Source of the DNA: Bacteroidota bacterium
Lineage (GTDB): Bacteria > Bacteroidota > Bacteroidia > AKYH767-A > 2013-40CM-41-45
Direction of reading: 5' to 3'
Assembly (NCBI GenBank): GCA_003151745.1
Contig: PLYJ01000163.1
Location: 1-48,590, forward strand
Length of the DNA: 48,590 nucleotides
In this document: positions 25,809 through 32,878 of the stretch, in pieces
Numbering within the stretch: position 1 is the first letter of the stretch
Layout: every line of letters starts with the position of its first letter
Notes under the pieces: generated by a model
Databases searched by the model: none
Seen by the model: the letters and a program-made list of their open reading frames with translations, nothing else
Told to the model about the DNA's origin: nothing
Made by a program: the position numbers and the translations under genes

Positions 25809-25958
25809 TGTATATAAGGATTTAATATTAGTTAATAATAAGTTTCATTGTAATTTTCATTGCCACAAAATTAGATCGGCTGATTCTTGCTCGTATTACG
25901 CTCAGATTGACGGTTATAAATTGTTTTCAGGGTCAATTGAACAGCAACTTTCAGCGTT

Positions 25959-26852
25959 TTATCGTTCCATCTCTATATCTCCTCTTTCATCTTGATGGTC
26001 GTTCCGTAGGTCGGTCAATTCTTGTTCTCGTTCTTGCTTAGTATCTTTCCCAAGATTTTTTGTAGCGAACTTATCGCGCGTTTTCAAATTTTCTTTCTCC
26101 TTTCCATGACGTACCATTTCAGTTTCCTTTTTTCTTTCCTCAACTCTTGTAGCTTTCTGAGTCTGTTGAGGTACTTCATTTAATGTTTCTATTAGCTTTT
26201 CTTTTGATTCCTCTTTATTAGCGATTCGTCTTTGATGCGCCTGCTCTAAAAGAGGCTCTCTGTTATTTATAAATTCTTTTTTGAGTTCCCATAACTTATC
26301 TTTTTGAGCCATGAGGCTTCCTTTATGATCAAAGGCAGCGTACTCATATTTTTTTGCCTCATCGTTGTAGCTTTTATGAATTCTACCAATGACGTTGCGG
26401 TAAGAATCCACGACGGTTATGAAATGGCCATCTCCGGCGGTTTTTTCATATTCAGCAAAAATTAGTTGATTTACTTTTCTTTGATTTTGTTCTGGATTGT
26501 TAGATTTCATAAGATTTGAATTTAGAGATGAATGATTATTAGTTATTAATGGTTCCTTGTAATTTTCTTTTATTCTTTCCTGTAAAGCGATCAGATGAGC
26601 ATATCTATCAAATTTCTTCTCTATGGCGGTAAAATCAGTTGAAGGAGAAAATATTTCTTTTCCTCTGCGATTAGTTGAAATATATTTTATTTCCTCTCCG
26701 TCAACTTCTGTATAGACATGTCCTATGACTTCTTTGCTTCCATCAATGCGGAAACGACTAACAATGTTATGCCCGTAGTCCAAATGACTTTGGCGGAACG
26801 TTACGTTCCTAACTCGATCTAAGGATACTGGATACTTAGTATTTGATTTCAT
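25959..26852 (-). CDS. Element protein with two ~50-aa repeats and a charged tail (297 aa)
   Basis: Two similar units are visible. The first is FRIDGSKEVIGHVYTEVDG... ending in TAIEKKFDRY (about 33-83). The second is ITVVDSYRNVIGRIHKSYND... ending in LWELKKEF (about 144-193). Both share a VIG[HR] core, an acidic middle and a closing Lys-rich helix. The last ~90 residues are almost entirely Lys, Glu, Arg, Gln and Asp and should be helical or disordered. The start codon shares one base with the integrase stop (TAATG), indicating coupling. No known family. Nucleic-acid or partner binding is only a suggestion from the charge. Confidence 0.5.
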   Translation of the reverse strand: MKSNTKYPVSLDRVRNVTFRQSHLDYGHNIVSRFRIDGSKEVIGHVYTEVDGEEIKYISTNRRGKEIFSPSTDFTAIEKKFDRYAHLIALQERIKENYKEPLITNNHSSLNSNLMKSNNPEQNQRKVNQLIFAEYEKTAGDGHFITVVDSYRNVIGRIHKSYNDEAKKYEYAAFDHKGSLMAQKDKLWELKKEFINNREPLLEQAHQRRIANKEESKEKLIETLNEVPQQTQKATRVEERKKETEMVRHGKEKENLKTRDKFATKNLGKDTKQEREQELTDLRNDHQDERGDIEMER

Positions 26853-28165
26853 TACTCAATCTCCTTTTCTGTTTTTTTTTCTGATTTAGCATTTCTGATA
26901 TTGGACAGCATTTCATTTCTTTCACTCTCTTTTCTGAATACGCTAAAGCCCTGGGCAGCTTTTGCTATTGCCTGCTTGTCTATATAGTGCCGGTTTATAA
27001 CCTCATCGCCACTGTGTCCTGTTATTGATTTAGCATTATTCATGAACAAGGATAAACTCGTTATATATGTTTTCCTAAGAGACTTGAAGGTTAATTTATT
27101 CCCTGTTCCTAATTGGTCATAATAATGGCTGAATCCTTTGCTAATAGAATCTGCCATTGACCGTAGGCGATTATTTTTAATCTCTGGAGCAAGAATGTAG
27201 GTATCAGTCCCCTTGTATTTTTCATAGCCCTGCTCCTGAAGCAAATCCCAGAGGGAAGCGGTTATTGGAACGTAGTTATAATTTTTATCTTCTTCCTTGC
27301 TTCTGTTTTTTATCCGGTTCACTTTCAAATCTTCAACCCGCAAACATTTAGTTTCATCCTTGTCTTCAATGATGTCATTGAACTTCATACTTATGATTTC
27401 CTCACGCCTTCTGCCGGTCTCTAAGCCTAAACGCCAAGCTGGAATGAGGTAGTCTCGATAGAGGTATCTCTTTTCTCCATTTGGATATACTTTTACACCG
27501 TTTTTAGAATTAGTTACTTTTAGTATCTCCGTAAATTTTTCGCAAGTAATTGACAGTGGATTACTATTATGAGTATCCCTTCTTTCCGCTTTTTCAAAGT
27601 AATTATTTATGGGAACAGAAAATTCTTTTGGAAACCATGTGAACATAGAGGTTAAATGACCCACGTATTTATTATAGGTTCTGTTGTTATATCTTTTTTC
27701 CTTTATGAGATACGCGTGAAAAATTCTGACCATATCATCGCTGATCTGTTCCATGGTAACTTCCTTCATATTGAAACCATTTCTTTGCATGCATGCGGTA
27801 AACATTTCAATGGCTCTTTGAACATCTTTGACGTGTGCAATACTCCTTATGTGCTTTGCATGGTGTTCCGGCACATTTTCACCACGAAGCCAGCTTACAT
27901 AGTGAGCAGCCGCATGAATAAAAAGGCGTGGAATGTTTTTGTCCCATTCCATGTTTGTGCTTGTTACCCTTTTTTCGTTTTTATTTTTCCTTGTTTCTTG
28001 TTTTACTTCTTGCGAAAATTCAATCGCTTGCTTTACTGCTTCTTGAACATCTCTTGTATCCAATATTTTTGATCTTCTTGTATTCCTTGTTCCTGGAACA
28101 TGAATGTATACTTTGAATATGTGCCTCTCTCCGTTTGGACAACTTTGAATTGATTTACCTGACAT
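26852..28165 (-). CDS. Tyrosine recombinase / integrase (437 aa)
   Basis: The protein has an N-terminal DNA-binding part, a core-binding SAM-like domain (FIHAAAHYVSWLRGENVPEHH onward) and a C-terminal catalytic domain. Visible catalytic residues are Arg in LGLETGRRREEI, the FKSLRKTYIT block (Arg present, Lys where the first His of HxxR is usual), GHSGDEVI (His) and Tyr in NRHYIDK. The ATG at 28165 gives MSGKSIQSCPNGERH; an upstream ATG at 28207 is possible. It lies near a tRNA-Leu-type remnant, the usual target of such enzymes, and reads away from it. Confidence 0.9.
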   Translation of the reverse strand: MSGKSIQSCPNGERHIFKVYIHVPGTRNTRRSKILDTRDVQEAVKQAIEFSQEVKQETRKNKNEKRVTSTNMEWDKNIPRLFIHAAAHYVSWLRGENVPEHHAKHIRSIAHVKDVQRAIEMFTACMQRNGFNMKEVTMEQISDDMVRIFHAYLIKEKRYNNRTYNKYVGHLTSMFTWFPKEFSVPINNYFEKAERRDTHNSNPLSITCEKFTEILKVTNSKNGVKVYPNGEKRYLYRDYLIPAWRLGLETGRRREEIISMKFNDIIEDKDETKCLRVEDLKVNRIKNRSKEEDKNYNYVPITASLWDLLQEQGYEKYKGTDTYILAPEIKNNRLRSMADSISKGFSHYYDQLGTGNKLTFKSLRKTYITSLSLFMNNAKSITGHSGDEVINRHYIDKQAIAKAAQGFSVFRKESERNEMLSNIRNAKSEKKTEKEIE

Positions 28166-28211
28166 TCTACAAATTTTATCTATCGTGGTTGAGTTTAATA
28201 TTAGCATTAAT

Positions 28212-28462
28212 CAATTTGCAATATTCATGGATGAATTTCATAAAAGCGTCAATACATGTGCCATGTTCATTGCTGAATTTGGTAAAAGCGTCAATCAATT
28301 TGGGATATTTGTCAATGAACATGTGAAAAGCATCAATAAAATTGTCATTTTCGCCTATGGGTTTTATAGAAGCTTCAATCCATCTACCGGGTTCATCAAT
28401 GAATAGATAAAGGTATCAATATAATTGCCGTTTTCACCAATGAATTGGTGGTTTATATCAAT
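28212..28462. repeat. Degenerate 42-bp tandem array, family A (6 units), upstream of the integrase
   Basis: Six units of 42, 42, 42, 42, 41 and 42 bp can be laid end to end. The shared pattern is TCAAT plus AATTTG-like at the start, TTCAT-x-x-ATGAA in the middle, and AAAAGCGTCAAT at the end. Each unit splits into two 21-bp halves that both begin with TCAAT. No other gene is seen in 28208-28533. Short overlapping frames are open because 42 is a multiple of 3; I do not treat them as genes. A second array of the same family is at 31037. Confidence 0.85.
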
Positions 28463-28488
28463 GAATTCATTTGGTCCGTCAATGACTG

Positions 28489-28529
28489 TTTCCGCTGAGG
28501 AAGTGCGGGTTCGATTTCCGCCGCGGGTA
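28489..28529 (+). other. 3' half of a class II (Leu-type) tRNA; probable attR
   Basis: TTCC-GCTGA-GGAA forms a class II variable arm (28490-28502). A T arm follows (GCGGG stem, TTCGATT loop, TCCGC), then the acceptor strand CGCGGGT with discriminator A at 28529. The last 28 bases differ from the intact tRNA-Leu(CAA) in this window at two positions. There is no 5' half on its left, where the 42-bp array stands instead. This is the usual trace of integration into a tRNA 3' end. Confidence 0.75.
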
Positions 28530-28533
28530 CGCG

Positions 28534-28815
28534 TTATTCTTCTCCACTCATCATTTCATAAGCGCCCTGCAGCTCGCTTAATGTGTGCAGATCTTTTTGC
28601 TGCCGCGCTACACGCATTCCGTCAGCATAAATCTTTAAAGCGTCGGCATGGCGGGAACTTTTTTCATATAATTTTCCAAGCTGGTAATAGGAAGGAAGAT
28701 AATCGGCGTTTTGTTTCAGTACTTCTTCCAGCAGGGCAATTGCATCCTTTGGTTTATCTAAACGAACATATTCCAATGCTAAAGCATAGCGCATAAAAGA
28801 GTCCGTGGGGTCTTC
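28534..28815 (-). pseudogene. TPR-repeat protein fragment, N-terminus lost
   Basis: The C-terminal ~95 residues (DPTDSFMRYALALEYVRLDK onward, then ILEEVLKQNADYLPSYYQLG-like text, ending AYEMMSGEE) match the small two-TPR proteins common in Bacteroidota. The natural start is missing. Upstream of about 28815 the frame continues only as the antisense of the neighbouring Ig-like gene, so the first few residues were replaced. The stop codon is 5 bp from the tRNA remnant. It is probably non-functional. Confidence 0.65.
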
Positions 28816-29959
28816 ACGCTGCGGCAAAGGTGCAGTACGTTTAGCTGCAAAGGGCAGTGCAGGCACGTTAAGCTGGTATACTGCTGCAACGGGCGGTAAA
28901 TCACTCGCAAAAGGAGCTTCATTCACCACTCCTGCTATTTCATCCACCACTACGTATTATGTAGCGGCTAACGATGGCGGCTGCATTTCAAAAAGAGCTG
29001 CGGTTATTGCTACCGTAAGTGTATTACCTGCAAAGCCTGTTATTCATGCCTCGGGAGCAACAGAATTGTGTGAAGGCCAAAGCATTCAGTTATCTGTTAC
29101 CACTGCTGCCCCGTCTGTTCATTGGTCTACTGGAGGTACCAACAGCGCTATCACTGCAAACCGGGCAAATGAATTTACAGTTACCGTATCGGATGCCAAT
29201 GGATGCAGCGCTTCATCGGCGCCTGTAAAGGTCGTTGTAAATCCTTACCCGGGTATCCTGAGCATAACTCCCGGCTTTCGCTGCGGACATGGACAGAATC
29301 TATTAGGTGCAAAGGCAAGTGCGGGAATGGTGAGATGGCATGCCAATGACAAGGATACAGCAACGATTTCATACGGCACATTGTATTTTACTCCAACGTT
29401 CATCGTTGCCCGCACAGACACCTTCTACGTGGATGCCAGCTATCGTGGCTGCATATCAAAACGCATAGCGGTACCGTCTGTTGTGAAGCCGCCGTTGGAT
29501 GCTACCACTACTGTTAGCGGCGCTACCATAACAGCCAACCAGGCTGCTGCAACCTATCAATGGGTGGACTGTAACAACGGTAATATATATATATCGGGTG
29601 AAACCCGTCAAAGCTTCACGCCCCTTTCCAAAGGTGATTATGCCGTTATCGTAACAGATAACACCTGTTCTGAAACGTCCTCCTGCATAAGCATGCAAAC
29701 GACAGTGGCGGAAGCTGCTTCAACCCGGCGCATCCTCTACATGTTTCCGAATCAGGGCAAAGACCGCTTTACTGTGCTCTCCAACGTGGAGGGAAGCTAT
29801 ACCATACTGGATAAAAAGGGTAAGGCCATCCGCACAGTTCAGTTGAACAATGCAAACAACTTTACGGCCTCTAACGAAACCATAAGCAATGGCCGCTACT
29901 ACGTTGTTGGAGAAAATAACAACCCGGCAGACCGTCAAAAGCTGATTGTTTCAAAATAA
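28805..29959 (+). pseudogene. Ig-like surface protein with T9SS sorting tail, N-terminally truncated (384 aa remain)
   Basis: Four Ig-like segments are seen. The first is RCGKGAVRLAAKGSAGTLSW followed by FTTPAISSTTTYYVAA. The second contains CEGQSIQLSV, the third RCGHGQNLLGAKASAG, and the fourth AATYQWVDCNNGN with YAVIVTDNTC. The last ~75 residues (LYMFPNQGKDRFTV to RYYVVGENN) form a T9SS type A-like sorting domain. No signal peptide is present, and the frame opens only 15 bp before the GTG at 28805. The export end was therefore lost at the junction with the TPR fragment. A cargo without a signal peptide cannot reach T9SS, so it is probably silent. Confidence 0.7.
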
Positions 29960-30027
29960 GATAACCCCTTCCCCAGTACTCATCAGGATATAGCTTGAAC
30001 CAACCTCATCATCTATCACCTGACCTA

Positions 30028-30711
30028 TTACATACCCAGCACACTAACAGTCACTGCATCAGACACAGCGCCATCACCGACATTGTTGACAGGAACAATC
30101 CAATAAGTGTACGTTTGTACGCTGCCCGTTTCGTTATTGTCAATGTAGGAAATGCGGCTGGTGGTGGCAATCTGTACGGCATTGGCGATGTTGGCAGTTG
30201 TTGCTCTTAACACCCTATATAGATACACATTCCTGCGCGCCACGTCAAGGGGTTTCTTCCATCTGAGTTTCACCTGATTGGGATTGAGGTTGGATGCAAC
30301 CACTTTCCTTAAGCCATCCGGTGCGGGCAGCAGCCCTTGCGGTGTTTTGACTTTTTTCATTGCAAAGCCGCTGGTGGCTATGATGGCTGCCATGTCGGAA
30401 TAATCATTGCCTGCAAGAATGAGTGCCATGCTCTGCACATATTCTCCTTCAGCTTTGATGAGGTTATGCAGCGTCAGCGATTTGTCAATCAAATCGAGGA
30501 GGTCACTGCGCGAACCATGGCCGCCAACAGGAGCCCACAGGGCAAGCGCTGCTTCAACGTTGTCAACTGCCGCCTGCAAATTCAGCAGCGAAACAGCGGG
30601 TGATGGGAAATGCGGGTTGCTCGAAAGCTTAACTACCAGCCTGTTGCCAAGGCTGATAAGCCCTGCATACTGGCGTGGTCTTAGACCGATTGAAATGATA
30701 GGTTTATTCAT
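30028..30711 (-). CDS. Helical protein with C-terminal fibronectin type III-like domain (227 aa)
   Basis: The N-terminal ~110 residues look helical (LISLGNRLVVKLSSN, LLNLQAAVDNVEAALALWAP, LLDLIDKSLTLHNLIKAEGE). A linker with TPQGLLPAPDGLRK follows. The last ~95 residues resemble an Fn3 domain: NPNQVKLRWKKPLDVARRNV, YRVLRATTANI, and YTYWIVPVNNVGDGAVSDAV. There is no signal peptide. Related proteins occur in several Bacteroidota, but I know no function. It is convergent with the Ig-like gene. Confidence 0.65.
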   Translation of the reverse strand: MNKPIISIGLRPRQYAGLISLGNRLVVKLSSNPHFPSPAVSLLNLQAAVDNVEAALALWAPVGGHGSRSDLLDLIDKSLTLHNLIKAEGEYVQSMALILAGNDYSDMAAIIATSGFAMKKVKTPQGLLPAPDGLRKVVASNLNPNQVKLRWKKPLDVARRNVYLYRVLRATTANIANAVQIATTSRISYIDNNETGSVQTYTYWIVPVNNVGDGAVSDAVTVSVLGM

Positions 30712-30832
30712 AACTTTATTTATTTAATTAATTGCTCCGTTTAACATTCGATTCGCGTTAACATCACAGAAAACGGAGCATTTCACCTATGACGCTACCG
30801 ATGTATGATTGTATTTATATTTCTTAAGACCG

Positions 30833-30887
30833 CCACAGATTCACAGATTAAAAATCAATTTAGCGAATAAAAACTGTGAATCCGTGG
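30833..30887. repeat. Imperfect palindromic hairpin element
   Basis: Arms of 14 bp with one mismatch (CCACAGATTCACAG at 30833-30846, CTGTGAATCCGTGG at 30874-30887) enclose a 27-nt AT-rich loop. It resembles the small palindromes built from ATCCGTG/CACGGAT words that are dispersed in many bacterial genomes; another is at 43229. It lies in the 30712-31524 region, which otherwise holds the second 42-bp array and the arsR promoter. Confidence 0.65.
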
Positions 30888-31036
30888 CTCATTTTAATTA
30901 TGAAAACAAAATTACAGCCATGCTTTCCCTAAACCTAAATTCCGGAAGCGGAAAAATCTGGAAAAAAATGGAAAAATCAGGAAATGACAACGGAGGTCTT
31001 CCAAACGACGGCGGAAAGCATCAGCAATTCTTCCAT

Positions 31037-31330
31037 GAATTTGCAATTTTCATTGATGCATTTATGAAAAGCGTCAATCAATTTGTCATTTCCTCCAATG
31101 AAATTGATAAAACCTTCAATCCTTTCACAGTTTTCATCCATTCATCTGTTAAATGTTTCAATCCATTCATTATTTCCTTCAATACCTTAATTGAATCCTT
31201 CAAAGCATTTGTTGTTTACTTCAATGGAACTTTAATTTTCATCAACGAATTCATCTAAAGCTTCAATGGATTGATCGTATTCATCAAAGCCATTGTTAAA
31301 TGTTTCAGTGAATTGGATGTGTTTCACTGC
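31037..31330. repeat. Degenerate 42-bp tandem array, family A (7 units), second copy
   Basis: Seven 42-bp units run from 31037. The first unit is close to the first unit of the 28212 array (both contain a TTTGCAAT, TTCAT, GATG and AAAAGCGTCAAT series). Later units are more diverged but keep TTCAAT-like boxes every 21 bp. It has the same orientation as the other array. A 149-codon frame that starts at 30809 runs through it but shows no protein-like features outside the repeats. Confidence 0.8.
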
Positions 31331-31459
31331 AACTATGTTTTGCAACCCGTAGGCTCTTTAAGAGAGGAATACCTCCCCAGTTTGTGGAGGCGATTTACGG
31401 TCTCAAAGAATAATATTCCTCCTTTGAAATGCCTCTATTGAAAAATATTTTCAAAAAAA

Positions 31460-31491
31460 CTTGCGCAACCGAATGATTGCACGTATATTTG
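31460..31491 (+). promoter_or_regulatory. Bacteroidota-type promoter of the arsR operon
   Basis: CTTG at 31460-31463 (near the TTTG -33 consensus) and TATATTTG at 31484-31491 (matching TAnnTTTG) are 20 bp apart, the expected spacing. The arsR start codon is 33 bp downstream. Confidence 0.7.
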
Positions 31492-31506
31492 CAACCGATT
31501 AGTTGC
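31465..31506 (+). promoter_or_regulatory. Two 16-bp dyad operators overlapping the arsR promoter
   Basis: GCAACCGAATGATTGC (31465-31480) and GCAACCGATTAGTTGC (31491-31506) share 12 of 16 positions. Both are inverted repeats of GCAAC around a 6-bp spacer, perfect in the second and with one mismatch in the first. The first lies between the -33 and -7 boxes and the second at the expected transcription start. Binding would block the polymerase, so autorepression by the ArsR protein encoded downstream is likely. Confidence 0.7.
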
Positions 31507-31524
31507 TGATTAAAGAAATAAAAA

Positions 31525-31839
31525 ATGAGAAGAGATATATTTCATGCTATTGCCGACCCGACCAGGCGCGCCATTCTGAGCTTAATTGCCTTGCAGGCCA
31601 TGACGCCGAATGCCATTGCAGAGCACTTCGACAGCAGCCGGCAGGCCATATCAAAGCACATACAGATACTGGCTGAATGCAAGGTAGTAGAGCAGCAACA
31701 GCATGGAAGGGAAATTTATTATCAGTTCAATCCGAAGAAAATGAAAGAAATTGACAAGTGGCTGGAACAATTCCGCAGGATATGGGAGCAGCGATTTGAT
31801 AAATTAGACAGTGTATTAAAACAATTAAAAACTAAATAA
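31525..31839 (+). CDS. ArsR-family winged-helix repressor (104 aa)
   Basis: The opening [18 protein letters not shown] and the recognition-helix region [20 protein letters not shown] are characteristic of the ArsR branch that accompanies AHSA1-type genes. [20 protein letters not shown] wing and C-terminal helix follow. It lacks the cysteine metal sites of true arsenic sensors, so its signal is not metal in any obvious way. It is separated by 1 bp from the AHSA1-VOC gene and has twin dyad operators at its promoter. Confidence 0.9.
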   Translation: MRRDIFHAIADPTRRAILSLIALQAMTPNAIAEHFDSSRQAISKHIQILAECKVVEQQQHGREIYYQFNPKKMKEIDKWLEQFRRIWEQRFDKLDSVLKQLKTK

Positions 31840-31840
31840 C

Positions 31841-32809
31841 ATGGCAAAGAATGAAGTGCAAATCGCGAAAGATTTGCCAAACAAAAAAATGACAGTCACC
31901 AGGCATTTTGATGCCACTCCGGAGCAAGTGTGGAGAGCGTGGACGGAAAGCAAACTGCTGGATCAATGGTGGGCGCCCAATCCATGGCGAGCAGAAACGA
32001 AGAAGATGGATTTCAGGGATGGCGGCCACTGGCTGTATGCCATGGTGGGGCCTGATAATTCAAAGCATTGGAGCAAGGTTGAATTTAGTTCCATAGTTCC
32101 CGGCAAACGTTTTCAGACAACAGCGTCTTTTTGTGATGAAAATGGCAAGCTGAATAATGACATGCCGAAAATGAAATGGAAGATTGAATTCCAGGCTGCT
32201 GACTCAGGAACGAAAATGCTGGTGGAGATTTCATTTGAAAGCGTAAAGGACCTTGAAACGATTATTCAAATGCGCTTCGAGGAAGGCTTCACGTCAGGTC
32301 TCGGCAACCTGGAGCATTACCTGAACACAGGATTCAAAATCCGGAAAGAGATGAAGACAAGTAATAAGGCAAGAGTAACCACGTATCTCAACTTCCTCGG
32401 TAACACGGAGGAGGCATTCAACTTTTACAAAAAGGTTTTCAAAGGTGAGTTTACAGGCGGAGGGCTGCAGCGTTTTGGCGATGCTGCTCTTCCAGCAGGC
32501 ATGCCGCCATTGAGCGAAGCAGACAAAAAATTAATCATTCATGCAGAGCTTACTATTTTGGGAGGACATGTCCTGATGGCAACGGATGCGCCTGAAAGCA
32601 TGGGATTGAAAGTGGAATACGGCAACAACATACACATCAACCTGGAGCCTGAAACAAGAGCAGAAACCAAACGCTTGTATGACGCTATTTCTGCAGGAGG
32701 AAAAATCACCATGGAGCTGCAGGATATGTTTTGGGGTGCTTACTTTGGAAGCTGCACGGATAAGTATGGCATCAACTGGATGTTTAATTGCACGGAGGCT
32801 GGAAAATAA
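31841..32809 (+). CDS. AHSA1 (SRPBCC) - VOC (PhnB-like) fusion protein (322 aa)
   Basis: Residues 1-165 form an AHSA1/SRPBCC domain: VTRHFDATPEQVWRAWTESK, WWAPNPWRAETKKMDFRDGG, and the closing EEGFTSGLGNLEHYL. Residues 170-322 form a PhnB-like VOC domain: RVTTYLNFLGNTEEAFNFYK, FGDAALPAG, ILGGHVLMATDAP and MFWGAYFGSCTDKYGINWMF. The two domains are normally separate genes. An internal ATG at 32355 stands where a separate VOC gene would start, so the fusion probably arose by loss of a stop codon. Both domain types bind small hydrophobic or metal-linked ligands; the substrate is unknown. Confidence 0.85.
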   Translation: MAKNEVQIAKDLPNKKMTVTRHFDATPEQVWRAWTESKLLDQWWAPNPWRAETKKMDFRDGGHWLYAMVGPDNSKHWSKVEFSSIVPGKRFQTTASFCDENGKLNNDMPKMKWKIEFQAADSGTKMLVEISFESVKDLETIIQMRFEEGFTSGLGNLEHYLNTGFKIRKEMKTSNKARVTTYLNFLGNTEEAFNFYKKVFKGEFTGGGLQRFGDAALPAGMPPLSEADKKLIIHAELTILGGHVLMATDAPESMGLKVEYGNNIHINLEPETRAETKRLYDAISAGGKITMELQDMFWGAYFGSCTDKYGINWMFNCTEAGK

Positions 32810-32845
32810 ATACTGCAGCCGACCAGTTGCAGGTGAATTGATAAT

Positions 32846-32876
32846 AAAAAAGGGATTCAATTTGAATCCCTTTTTC
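32846..32876. terminator. Bidirectional terminator between the fusion gene and korB
   Basis: GGGATTCAA (32852-32860) and TTGAATCCC (32862-32870) form a near-perfect palindrome flanked by an A run on the left and a T run on the right. It can serve both convergent genes. Confidence 0.85.
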
Positions 32877-32878
32877 TT

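Larger units (their letters stand above)
21073..28529 (-). mobile_element. Integrative mobilizable element, right part; left end not identified
   Basis: An integrase, a coupling ATPase, a MobC-like protein and a relaxase lie in one minus-strand operon with overlaps or 1-12 bp gaps at most junctions. The right end is placed at a tRNA-Leu-type 3' half (28489-28529) just beyond the integrase. No matching tRNA or second copy of the end is seen to the left, so 21073 is only the last mobilization gene and not a real boundary. No complete type IV secretion genes are visible, so transfer would need a helper. Confidence 0.75.

Noticed and set aside
28185-28406. 73-codon frame through the first 42-bp array
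   Set aside because: Same reason; it also covers the integrase promoter region and other frames are open as well.
28212-28462. CRISPR array
   Set aside because: Units are diverged throughout, there are no identical repeats with unique spacers, and no cas genes are in the window.
28503-28530. Inverted copy of the tRNA-Leu(CAA) end as a recombination pair with 37099-37182
   Set aside because: The two sequences differ at two of 28 positions and in the variable arm, so the remnant more likely comes from a different leucine tRNA.
30809-31258. 149-codon frame with a 14-residue repeat (FAIFIDAFMKSVNQ-type)
   Set aside because: It is open because the 42-bp DNA repeat is a multiple of 3. There is no signal, motif or good start, and the same DNA family elsewhere (28212) is not in a comparable gene.
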